Below are positions 57,764 to 64,000 of a stretch of DNA of 64,000 nucleotides, in pieces. The stretch's first letter is position 1; the number at the start of each line of letters is the position of its first letter. Location of the stretch: contig NZ_FNSV01000005.1 in NCBI RefSeq assembly GCF_900105905.1, forward strand, positions 8,885,501 through 8,949,500, given 5' to 3'. Under the pieces are notes generated by a model. The model ran no database searches. It had not been told where the DNA came from and was given only the letters and a program-made list of their open reading frames with translations. Position numbers and translations under genes: made by a program. This DNA comes from Rhodococcus koreensis. GTDB lineage: Bacteria > Actinomycetota > Actinomycetes > Mycobacteriales > Mycobacteriaceae.

Positions 57764-58177
57764 ATGGAACTCGTCGAACGCGCCGTCAGCGCCGACATCG
57801 ACGCCGCTGCGCGCGCCGTGATCACGGCTGCGGCAGCCGAAGCGAGCCGTCACGCCGACGAAATCATCGGCACCGGGCCGCTTCCCGGCACGGCCGAATG
57901 GGATGCCGAGCAGGGCACGGACATTCCGAACCAGCGCACCCTGGCCTGGCATCTGCTGAGTCTTCGCATCCAACTGGCGGCGGGACTGGACGGCATCGAA
58001 ACTGTTCTCGGACTGCGCTTTCAGGGTGCGACATGGGCAACGATCGGGAAGGCCGCCGGAATGACCCGTCAGTCGGCGCACGAGCGATGGGGTGCCCGCA
58101 CGACCGCCCTGCTCGACCCGATGGGGACCGGCCTTCCGCGGACCGTTGCCGACGATGATCCCGAGGTGGCCCGCTAA
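57764..58177 (+). CDS. HTH-domain protein of unknown function
   Basis: A 137-residue soluble, mostly helical protein starting at ATG 57764 with GGGAGA upstream. Residues 88-116 carry an HTH: Ala-Thr-Trp-Ala-Thr-Ile-Gly-Lys-Ala-Ala-Gly-Met-Thr-Arg-Gln-Ser-Ala-His-Glu-Arg-Trp. This is strikingly like the HTH of the ClpN protein at 14258, but here no ClpN repeats follow. Double dyads sit in its promoter, so it is probably a self-controlling DNA-binding protein. Targets are unknown. Confidence 0.65.
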   Translation: MELVERAVSADIDAAARAVITAAAAEASRHADEIIGTGPLPGTAEWDAEQGTDIPNQRTLAWHLLSLRIQLAAGLDGIETVLGLRFQGATWATIGKAAGMTRQSAHERWGARTTALLDPMGTGLPRTVADDDPEVAR

Positions 58178-58197
58178 ATTGCGGCTACGCGAGGTGA

Positions 58198-59187
58198 TCA
58201 GTCCCGGTACTCCGGGGACGGCGGTGCGGGTGCCGGGCCGAGCGGCGACAACCAGCGATCGTAGAGGGCAGTCCAGGTTCCGTCTGTGCGCAGTCGCTCC
58301 AAGGTGCCGTTGACGAACCGGACGAGGTCGTCGTTGCCGGGCGCGAGGGCGATGGCGTACCGGGCGGAATCGGAGTCGGGACCGACGATGTCGAGATTCG
58401 GATCCTGGGCGACGAGGCCGGCGAGGAGGGCAGCACCCACGACGGCGTCGACCTGCCGTTGCTGGATGGCCATGAGGCAGTCGTCCCAGTCGGGTACGGC
58501 AAGGATCGTGGCTTTGGGGGCGATCCGCGACAGCGCCGATATCGAGGCCGGATCGTCGTGCGTGCAGACCCGTCGCCGTGCCAGGTCCGCGGGTTCGGAT
58601 ATCCCGGATCCGTCCCGCACGACGAGCCGACGGGGCGTCTCGAGGTACACCGTGGAGAAGGCCAGATCCGGGGGGCTCTCACAGGGCAGTGCCACTGGGC
58701 GCACAATCAGGTCCGCGTCCCGGTGCGCGAGCATGTCGGCGCCGTCGTCGGAACCGAGCGGCCGAAATTCGACCTTGCTGGGGTCGCCGAGTAGGTCGCG
58801 GGCGACCTCCCTCGCGAGGTCGACGCCGAAGCCGGTGAGGGTGCCGGTAGTCGGATCGCGGAAGCTGAACAGGTTGGTGTTCTGATCGACGGCGACGACC
58901 AGGGTTCCGCGGGCCCGGATCTCGTCGAGAGTGCCGCCGACGCCGGCGATCCCCGGACGGAGGCTCGCCGTTGGTGCGCAGGACGACGGCTCCGCGGCGG
59001 GTGGCGGCGATTCGGACGGTTCGATGATCCGGGCGCCGACGGACACGGGAAACTCCGTGAAGTCCCCGGAGAACATCGGGGTGGGTGCATCGGGTGCCCC
59101 GCAACCGGCGATCAGCACAGTTTCGAACGCGAGGCTGCCGAGCAGCCGAGTGAGCCCCGGTCGCCGTGCGCGGAAAGGTCGCACCAT
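58198..59187 (-). CDS. GlnH-like amino-acid-binding lipoprotein (copy 2)
   Basis: A 329-residue lipoprotein with Leu-Ile-Ala-Gly-Cys (Cys29), a Pro-rich linker and a family-3 binding domain (Val-Val-Ala-Val-Asp-Gln-Asn-Thr-Asn-Leu-Phe-Ser-Phe-Arg-Asp, Gly-Phe-Gly-Val-Asp-Leu-Ala-Arg-Glu-Val, Phe-Val-Asn-Gly-Thr-Leu). It is a diverged paralogue of the protein at 20862. Around the ligand site Ala-Ile-Thr-Cys-Glu-Arg in copy 1 is Ala-Leu-Pro-Cys-Glu-Ser here, so specificity may differ. The start overlaps the GlnX stop as TGATG, exactly as in pair 1. No ABC permease is near. Confidence 0.85.
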   Translation of the reverse strand: MVRPFRARRPGLTRLLGSLAFETVLIAGCGAPDAPTPMFSGDFTEFPVSVGARIIEPSESPPPAAEPSSCAPTASLRPGIAGVGGTLDEIRARGTLVVAVDQNTNLFSFRDPTTGTLTGFGVDLAREVARDLLGDPSKVEFRPLGSDDGADMLAHRDADLIVRPVALPCESPPDLAFSTVYLETPRRLVVRDGSGISEPADLARRRVCTHDDPASISALSRIAPKATILAVPDWDDCLMAIQQRQVDAVVGAALLAGLVAQDPNLDIVGPDSDSARYAIALAPGNDDLVRFVNGTLERLRTDGTWTALYDRWLSPLGPAPAPPSPEYRD

Positions 59188-60551
59188 CAGTGATACTCAC
59201 TCACTCTGGGCTCGATCCCCGCGATCACGGCGAGTGCCGCGGAAACGGCGAGCACGACGGCACCCACGGCGAGCGCCGCCATCGTCCGGTACGACTCACG
59301 CATCGCGTGGAGTTCCTCGGCACGCAGCGCGATGATGGCATCTTCGAGCGATTCGTCGAGGGCCCGGAACTGGGCCGTCGACGCCGTCGATCCCGGGCCG
59401 ACCGCGACGTCCGCCGCACCCTGGTAGTCGCCGTCCGCAAGCTTGCGCAGCAAATCCCGGTGCGCGCTCCGCCATCCCTCGAACGCAGCGGACGCATCGT
59501 CGATCGCCGGCACGTCGACGGCGTCCGGTGATGCGTCCGAGCTCAGAATCGCGGTCAGGGCGTCCGTGTGCCGGGTGTAGTCGCTGCCCGCCGGATCGAA
59601 CCCCGGCCGGAGCAGTCCGAGCGTCTCGTCGGCGCGTGCCTGCTGCGCGAGGATCCGCGCCTTCGTGACCGCCGCGAGAGGCTCGGCGCCGTCGATCCGC
59701 GCGCGTTCGCTCGCCGACGTCGACAACAGCCCCGCGACCACGATCCACACGACGAGCGCAGTGAGCAGGACCGTCGCGCACGCAAGCCCCGGATTGACCC
59801 GACGGCGACTTCGATGCGCCACGTACACGTGCGCGACGGCGAGGACGACGACCCCCGCCGACGCAACCACGATGGCGGTGACGGGCAGTCGCGCGGTGTG
59901 GGACTGGGTGTCGGCGACCGCGCCGGCCTGATCGTTGTAGAGGCGTTCGGCCAGCGGCAGGATGGTGTCCTGCATCAGGGCTGACGCGGTTCCCAGGTAC
60001 GCCACCCCGACCGGATTTCCCGCGGAGTCGTTGGACCGTGCGGTCGCTACGAGGTCCGTGTAGACGGCGAGGTGCCGCGACATCTCGGTGAGCAGGCGCA
60101 GCGAGTCCACATCACCGGAGGTGACGCCGTACGAAGCGGTGACGAGTGCGTTCGACGCGTCGCCGATCGCCTGGTTGTACCGGTCGCGGACCGCGAGCGG
60201 TTCGATGGCGCCCGCGATGAACGACGACGTCGCGGCGGCGTCGGCGATCGAAAGGGAGCTGAAGAGGTTCTGCGCGGAGTCCGCCAGCGGTTCGGTATGG
60301 GCGCGAAGGGTTTCCATTCGCTGCTGTCGTGCACCGATCACGGCGGACGTCACGACACCGGCCGTCAGCGCCACCGCGACGAGGACGACAGCGAGGACGG
60401 AAAGGCGCCCGGGCGTCGACTCCAGGAATTCGCGCCACGGGCGTCGGCGGATGTCGGGTTCGACGAGCAGGGATTCTTTCAGGAGGTGCTCGTCCGCCGG
60501 CGAAGTGTCACGCTCTTCGCTGGATACGGTGCCGCGGTCCTGGTCGAACAC
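59187..60551 (-). CDS. GlnX-like four-helix membrane sensor protein (copy 2)
   Basis: A 454-residue paralogue of the protein at 19522 with the same order of helices and outer domains: Thr-Pro-Gly-Arg-Leu-Ser-Val-Leu before helix 1, Ser-Leu-Ser-Ile-Ala-Asp-Ala-Ala after it, Leu-Met-Gln-Asp-Thr-Ile-Leu-Pro-Leu-Ala-Glu, and a Ser-Glu-Tyr-His end. The GTG start at 60551 follows GAGGAGGAGAGG. It is coupled to the GlnH-like gene. No PknG or GarA gene is adjacent. Together with copy 1 this gives at least two GlnX-GlnH receptors in this genome. The divergent neighbour is an intact sugar-binding lipoprotein. Confidence 0.85.
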   Translation of the reverse strand: MFDQDRGTVSSEERDTSPADEHLLKESLLVEPDIRRRPWREFLESTPGRLSVLAVVLVAVALTAGVVTSAVIGARQQRMETLRAHTEPLADSAQNLFSSLSIADAAATSSFIAGAIEPLAVRDRYNQAIGDASNALVTASYGVTSGDVDSLRLLTEMSRHLAVYTDLVATARSNDSAGNPVGVAYLGTASALMQDTILPLAERLYNDQAGAVADTQSHTARLPVTAIVVASAGVVVLAVAHVYVAHRSRRRVNPGLACATVLLTALVVWIVVAGLLSTSASERARIDGAEPLAAVTKARILAQQARADETLGLLRPGFDPAGSDYTRHTDALTAILSSDASPDAVDVPAIDDASAAFEGWRSAHRDLLRKLADGDYQGAADVAVGPGSTASTAQFRALDESLEDAIIALRAEELHAMRESYRTMAALAVGAVVLAVSAALAVIAGIEPRVSEYH

Positions 60552-60688
60552 CCTCTCCTCCTCATCCCTGCCCTCAGTGTGCGCCGATCGGTGCCGGAAA
60601 ACACCGAAAGCATCGACGAGCGCGCGTAGCCGTCCTCGCCCGCGGGTATGTCCGAACCAGGCATGATCAGGCTGGAGGTTCTCGACTC

Positions 60689-61792
60689 ATGAAGACAAGC
60701 ATCGTGAACGCAAGGGTGCGCGCGTTCGGTGTCGCAGCCTCGGTCGCCGCGATGGTGCTCGGGGCGTGCGCGGCCCCGCCGCCCGGCGACGACGGGGCGA
60801 AGAAGGTGTATTTTTTTCTGCCGAACACCACGACGACCCGGTTCATGGAGCGAGACGAACCCTTGTTCACCGACTTCCTCGAACTGTTCGCGCCGAAGGC
60901 GACCGTGACGGTCCGCAACGCCGAGGGTGATCCCGGCCGGCAGCAGAGTCAGGTCGAGTCGGCGATCGCGGACGGCGCGTCGGTGCTCGTGCTGATCTCC
61001 GCGGACGCGAGATTTTCGGGGGGAGCATTGACCGCCGCTGCCGACGCGAATGTTCCGGTGGTGCTCTACGACCACGACGCGGTCGGCGGACCGGCGGAGG
61101 TCCAGGTGATCTTCGATCCACTCGAGGTCGGCCGACGACAGGGAAGTCGCGCCGCGGATCTGATCGCCGCGATGCCCGGTGACGGTCTGAAAATCGCCAG
61201 GGTGCAGGGCAATCTGGGTGAATACGGAACCCGCCAGTTTCAGCTCGGCCAGAACGAGTATCTGCAGCCCCTCATCGACAGCGGCAAGATCCGCGTGGTC
61301 TGCGAGACCACGATCGACGACTGGGACCCGGCCGAAGGTCAAGCGTTCGCGGACGAATGCCTGACCCGGGAGAACAACGACATCGACCTGTTCGTCACCA
61401 TGAACGACGACCTGGCAGGCGGAATCGTCGCCGCCCTTGCCGGCCGCGGGCTCGCCGGTCGGATTCCCGTCACCGGGGGACAGGACGCCAATCTCGCTGC
61501 CCTGCAACTCATCGCACAGGGCTCCCTCGACAACACGATCTTCAAGAACCTGTCCGACCAGGCGAAGGTCGCCGCGCAGCTGACCACGTCGATTCTCCAC
61601 GGCGACGGCGTGCCCGAGGACATGATCAACGGCACGATCGACAACCAGTACATGGCGGTGCCGACGGTGTTCCTGCCCATCCAGAACATCACGAAGGACA
61701 ACCTCCACGTGGTGGTCAACTCCGGCTTCTACACCTGGCAGCAGATCTGCGCACCGGATCCGGCCTCCACAGTGTGCCGGGAGCACGACTGA
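60689..61792 (+). CDS. Xylose/ribose-type sugar-binding lipoprotein
   Basis: A 367-residue periplasmic-binding-fold protein. The signal peptide ends in Val-Leu-Gly-Ala-Cys (Cys28). The type I (ribose/xylose) fold is shown by Lys-Val-Tyr-Phe-Phe-Leu-Pro-Asn-Thr, Gln-Gln-Ser-Gln-Val-Glu-Ser-Ala-Ile-Ala-Asp-Gly-Ala, Val-Val-Leu-Tyr-Asp-His-Asp and Pro-Val-Thr-Gly-Gly-Gln-Asp. The start ATG 60689 has GGAGG upstream. No ABC permease or ATPase is linked, so it may serve another transporter or a sensor role. It is divergent from GlnX copy 2; a degraded member of the same superfamily lies divergent to GlnX copy 1. Confidence 0.88.
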   Translation: MKTSIVNARVRAFGVAASVAAMVLGACAAPPPGDDGAKKVYFFLPNTTTTRFMERDEPLFTDFLELFAPKATVTVRNAEGDPGRQQSQVESAIADGASVLVLISADARFSGGALTAAADANVPVVLYDHDAVGGPAEVQVIFDPLEVGRRQGSRAADLIAAMPGDGLKIARVQGNLGEYGTRQFQLGQNEYLQPLIDSGKIRVVCETTIDDWDPAEGQAFADECLTRENNDIDLFVTMNDDLAGGIVAALAGRGLAGRIPVTGGQDANLAALQLIAQGSLDNTIFKNLSDQAKVAAQLTTSILHGDGVPEDMINGTIDNQYMAVPTVFLPIQNITKDNLHVVVNSGFYTWQQICAPDPASTVCREHD

Positions 61793-61805
61793 GCCATACG
61801 ACTGG

Positions 61806-62225
61806 TCAGCGGGGCGCGATGACACTCCGGTCGCCGATCTCGGCGCGCACATCGATCTCCCGCCCGGACAGCAACCAGCCCGACGGGCCGCGCCGCCACT
61901 CGTCCCGGTATTCGCCGAGGCATTCGTACGTCGCGCCGGCACGGTCGCCGAGGCCGACGTGAAAGGCCCGGAAATAGGACGTCGTGCGTGCCGTGTCGCC
62001 GTCGAGGTCGATGCGGATGTTGCCGAGCAGGTGCTGGGTGGCGCCGCAGACGTCGAGGTGGGAGCGGACACGCGCGACCACGTCAGCGGGCCCGGTCCGA
62101 CCGTAGGCCACGGTGTCCTCGGTGAGGGTCGTGGCGAACCCCGGCCAGTCCTTCGTGTCGAGCAGGGTTGCCACGGTGTGCAGGCGGTCGGTGATCTGGA
62201 CGCGTTCGGGTAGAGACTCGCTCAT
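61806..62225 (-). CDS. SnoaL-like (NTF2-fold) protein
   Basis: A 139-residue SnoaL-like protein starting at ATG 62225 with GGGGAGA upstream. The fold pattern is Gln-Ile-Thr-Asp-Arg-Leu-His-Thr-Val, Asp-Thr-Lys-Asp-Trp, Leu-Thr-Glu-Asp-Thr-Val, Thr-Gln-His-Leu-Leu-Gly-Asn and Gly-Glu-Tyr-Arg-Asp-Glu-Trp-Arg. His in Gln-His-Leu is a common active-site position. Members act as isomerases, cyclases or hydroxylase partners. It is monocistronic, convergent with the sugar-binding gene and divergent from the methyltransferase. No substrate can be named. Confidence 0.8.
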   Translation of the reverse strand: MSESLPERVQITDRLHTVATLLDTKDWPGFATTLTEDTVAYGRTGPADVVARVRSHLDVCGATQHLLGNIRIDLDGDTARTTSYFRAFHVGLGDRAGATYECLGEYRDEWRRGPSGWLLSGREIDVRAEIGDRSVIAPR

Positions 62226-62354
62226 GGCTCGATTCTCCCCGGAGACCTTGCCGGGTGGGCCCCGGCGTCCCGTTGACCGAGACCTTTCGCGCGAACCGGG
62301 TTCGCTACGGTGGCACTGGCCCGCCGAACGGGCCGGATCGAGGAGGAATCGACA

Positions 62355-62984
62355 ATGAGCGAGCGCACCCCCAGTGGACGCACTCCCAGCAGGTGGGAGG
62401 AGATCACCGCGGCCGACCCGGGTCATTCGACGTGGTATGTCGAACGGTTCCGGGCGATGGAGGCGAAGGGCCAGGACATCGTGGGCGAGGCCCGGCTGGT
62501 CGATGCGATGCTGGGCCGTGGCGGCCGGGTTCTCGATGCGGGGTGCGGACTGGGCCGGCTCGGTGGTTATCTGCACGATGCAGGTCATGTCGTGGTCGGG
62601 GTCGATGTCGATCCGGTGCTGATCGGCGTCGCGGAGGAGGATCACCCCGGCCCGACGTGGCTGGTCGGCGACCTCGCGGAGTTGGATCTGCCCTCCCGCG
62701 GCGTCGCGGCCGATTTCGACGTGATCGCGTGTGCGGGCAACGTGATGACCTTCCTGGCGCCGTCGACACGGGAGTCGGTGCTGGCGGGATTCGCCGCTCA
62801 TCTCGCCCCGACCGGCCGGGTGATCGTCGGGTTCGGCGCCGACCGGGGCTACGAGTTCCCGCAATTCCTCGCGGACGCCGCAGCCAACGGTCTGAGGGTG
62901 GATCTGCTGCTCTCGACGTGGGATCTGCGTCCGTTCACCGACGACTCCGATTTTCTGGTGGCGGTGCTGTCGCGCGCGGACTGA
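62355..62984 (+). CDS. SAM-dependent methyltransferase (class I)
   Basis: A 209-residue Rossmann-fold methyltransferase. Motif I is Val-Leu-Asp-Ala-Gly-Cys-Gly-Leu-Gly-Arg-Leu-Gly, followed by the acidic ribose-binding residues in Val-Gly-Val-Asp-Val-Asp-Pro, and later Phe-Asp-Val-Ile-Ala-Cys-Ala-Gly-Asn-Val-Met. Start ATG 62355 is preceded by GAGGAGGAATC. The substrate is unknown. Its last 50 bases overlap the end of the double-MerR gene on the other strand, a rather long convergent overlap. Confidence 0.88.
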   Translation: MSERTPSGRTPSRWEEITAADPGHSTWYVERFRAMEAKGQDIVGEARLVDAMLGRGGRVLDAGCGLGRLGGYLHDAGHVVVGVDVDPVLIGVAEEDHPGPTWLVGDLAELDLPSRGVAADFDVIACAGNVMTFLAPSTRESVLAGFAAHLAPTGRVIVGFGADRGYEFPQFLADAAANGLRVDLLLSTWDLRPFTDDSDFLVAVLSRAD

Positions 62985-63684
62985 CACTGTGGGGCGGCAG
63001 AAGCCCGGCGAGCGCGGCGGTGGCGTCGACCAAGGCTCTGGAGCGGGTCGTGAGGGTCTCGTCACGGACGGCGAGTGCGGCGCCGACGTCGCCCGATCCG
63101 GGTGGGTTCCGTAGTTGTGCCATCACAGCGCAGAGGGGTGCGATGCGGTAACCGGCTTTGCGCAACTGATGCACGATGCGGGCATCGCGGACCTGGGACG
63201 GGGAGTATCGGCGCGCTCCCGTGGGTGCGTTCCGATCGGGGATGACGAGTCCCTCTGCGTCCCAGTGTCGCAACGTGGACGAGCGGACGCCGAGCGCGGC
63301 GGCGAGTTCGGCCACACTCATCCAGTCGGATGCCCGGACGTCCTCGATCGGCTCGGTGGAGATCACCGCGGCGGCCTTCTTCGCCAGCGCGAGTTCGGCG
63401 CGTTCGACGTGGAGTCGGGCGTGTGCGGCGTCGAGGAGAGCAACCGTCGTCGAGGCCGGGCACGTGTGCACGCTGCGCACGATCCTTTTGGCGTCGACCG
63501 GACCGGCGGCGACGGCGAGTTCTCGATAGGCCAGCGCGGACTGCAGATGCACCTCGGTGTAGATCCGGTATCCGGTGGCGGTGCGGGTGGCGGGAGGCAG
63601 CACACCGTCGCGTTCGAGGTTGCGGATCTGCTGGACGGAGCACCCCGCAAGGCGGGCCACGTCCACGGTTCGGAAATTCTGCAT
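62935..63684 (-). CDS. Regulator with two MerR-type HTH domains
   Basis: A 249-residue regulator with two winged HTH modules in tandem. The first is at about 5-70 (Val-Asp-Val-Ala-Arg-Leu-Ala-Gly-Cys-Ser-Val-Gln-Gln-Ile-Arg-Asn-Leu-Glu). The second is at about 120-190 (Met-Ser-Val-Ala-Glu-Leu-Ala-Ala-Ala-Leu-Gly-Val-Arg-Ser-Ser-Thr-Leu-Arg-His-Trp-Asp, then Ala-Arg-Arg-Tyr-Ser-Pro-Ser-Gln-Val-Arg-Asp-Ala-Arg). The coiled dimer region is short. It is divergent from the DUF6194-like gene with a large inverted repeat between. The C-terminal end overlaps the methyltransferase gene by 50 bases, so the true stop or tail is less certain. Confidence 0.85.
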   Translation of the reverse strand: MQNFRTVDVARLAGCSVQQIRNLERDGVLPPATRTATGYRIYTEVHLQSALAYRELAVAAGPVDAKRIVRSVHTCPASTTVALLDAAHARLHVERAELALAKKAAAVISTEPIEDVRASDWMSVAELAAALGVRSSTLRHWDAEGLVIPDRNAPTGARRYSPSQVRDARIVHQLRKAGYRIAPLCAVMAQLRNPPGSGDVGAALAVRDETLTTRSRALVDATAALAGLLPPHSVSPRATAPPPENRSRR

Positions 63685-63735
63685 GTGGAGACTCGACCCC
63701 CTGTTTCTCCAGTAGATGCACTACAGAGTCTCCAC
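63685..63735. promoter_or_regulatory. 10-base inverted repeat with 31-base spacer between divergent genes
   Basis: GTGGAGACTC (63685-63694) and GAGTCTCCAC (63726-63735) are perfect inverted copies. The first touches the start codon of the double-MerR gene; the second lies 26 bases before the DUF6194-like start. Between them GTAG-N5-CTAC (63712-63724) forms a smaller dyad. The two arms could each bind one HTH of the double-MerR regulator. Confidence 0.55.
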
Positions 63736-63761
63736 AAGGACCTCAATGAAACGCTGGAACC

Positions 63762-64000
63762 ATGACGATAGACGACATCATCGACTTCGTGGAAGGACTC
63801 GACGACGTCCTCACCCTCAGGCCGGTCCCGGGGGACGGCTCGCCGGAGATCAGCTGGGGCGACACCTTCTTCTACTACTCACCGGATGGGGTCGTACCGA
63901 CGACGACCCAGCCGTTCGCCACGATCGTCACGAAGAACTATCCGAGTGACGAAGATTCGCGGCTCGACCGTGCGGGGGCATTCCGAGTAAATATCCACGC
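63762..64000 (+). CDS. DUF6194-like protein, 5' part
   Basis: The first 79 codons before the window ends. The sequence Glu-Ile-Ser-Trp-Gly-Asp-Thr-Phe-Phe-Tyr-Tyr-Ser-Pro-Asp-Gly, Gln-Pro-Phe-Ala-Thr-Ile-Val-Thr-Lys, and Ala-Phe-Arg-Val-Asn-Ile fits the DUF6194 family as I recall it. Function unknown. It is divergent from the double-MerR regulator, with the inverted repeat between them, and is therefore probably its target. Confidence 0.7.
   Translation, partial: MTIDDIIDFVEGLDDVLTLRPVPGDGSPEISWGDTFFYYSPDGVVPTTTQPFATIVTKNYPSDEDSRLDRAGAFRVNIH

Noticed and set aside
55621..58158. One uninterrupted plus-strand frame of 845 codons starting as a dehalogenase
   Set aside because: Only its first 163 codons match the family. 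The rest runs antisense to tnpB and out of frame with the dehalogenase 3' part; it is an accident of high G+C content.
1..64000. CRISPR array, tRNA or rRNA genes
   Set aside because: No regularly spaced repeats, no cloverleaf with a CCA-like end and no rRNA-like stretch noticed by eye; a program such as tRNAscan would be needed to exclude a tRNA completely.

Overview
The window is high-G+C actinobacterial DNA with many GTG starts and ATGA or TGATG stop/start overlaps. Two copies of the mycobacterial/corynebacterial GlnX-GlnH sensor pair and a large catabolic and transport repertoire point to a mycolic-acid-bearing soil actinomycete, most likely Rhodococcus or a close relative. This is inferred from gene content; no ribosomal RNA is present to confirm it. 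I see no tRNA, rRNA or CRISPR array.

Layout. 0-5 kb: the end of a URC4-like uracil-catabolism gene and upp, an HNH nuclease, a BBE-like FAD oxidase with an APC permease, a small secreted protein and a DUF1931 histone-fold protein. 5.5-12.3 kb: a possible cell-wall island with two poorly known membrane proteins, a single polypeptide joining a SEDS glycosyltransferase to a penicillin-binding transpeptidase, and an MreB-like actin gene that abuts it tail to tail. 12.4-18.7 kb: PadR/permease pair, an HTH-ClpN protein with an apparently leaderless promoter, an AraC/aldo-keto reductase pair and two uncharacterised proteins. 18.8-21.9 kb: remnant of a sugar-binding-protein gene and GlnX-GlnH pair 1.

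21.9-31.3 kb: an agmatine unit. An exported (Tat lipoprotein) agmatine deiminase plus a TetR regulator face an operon of cytosolic agmatine deiminase, N-carbamoylputrescine amidase-like enzyme and a full Dpp/Opp-type ABC transporter. Both promoters carry nearly the same 18-bp palindrome, so one regulator probably controls both. 31.7-37.8 kb: a TerD-nuclease fusion, an Imm52-like protein, an FHA-HTH regulator, a DUF6745-like protein and a small downstream protein. The promoter region of the DUF6745-like gene shares a composite motif with that of the secreted-protein gene 31 kb away.

37.8-48.0 kb: one strand carries a catabolic block of LuxR-type STAND regulator, SnoaL-like protein, deaminase, dienelactone hydrolase, ABC importer, flavin reductase, DszC-like monooxygenase and a broken FMN reductase. 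48.0-52.4 kb: an aromatic meta-cleavage cluster (FAD hydroxylase, FAH-family hydrolase, extradiol dioxygenase) with a divergent FCD/GntR regulator and GCATGC-centred operators. 52.4-58.2 kb: an orphan CHASE3-HAMP histidine kinase, DUF5990-like and DoxX-like proteins, and a haloacid dehalogenase gene cut by a TnpB-only IS605-type element whose ends can be placed by restoring the reading frame. 58.2-64.0 kb: GlnX-GlnH pair 2 beside a divergent intact sugar-binding lipoprotein, a SnoaL-like protein, a methyltransferase, a double-MerR regulator and the start of a DUF6194-like gene.

The strongest candidates for new biology are the SEDS-PBP fusion with its MreB-like neighbour, the duplicated GlnX-GlnH sensors without PknG, the TerD-nuclease fusion, the shared promoter motif near the FHA-HTH gene, and the two-compartment agmatine regulon.
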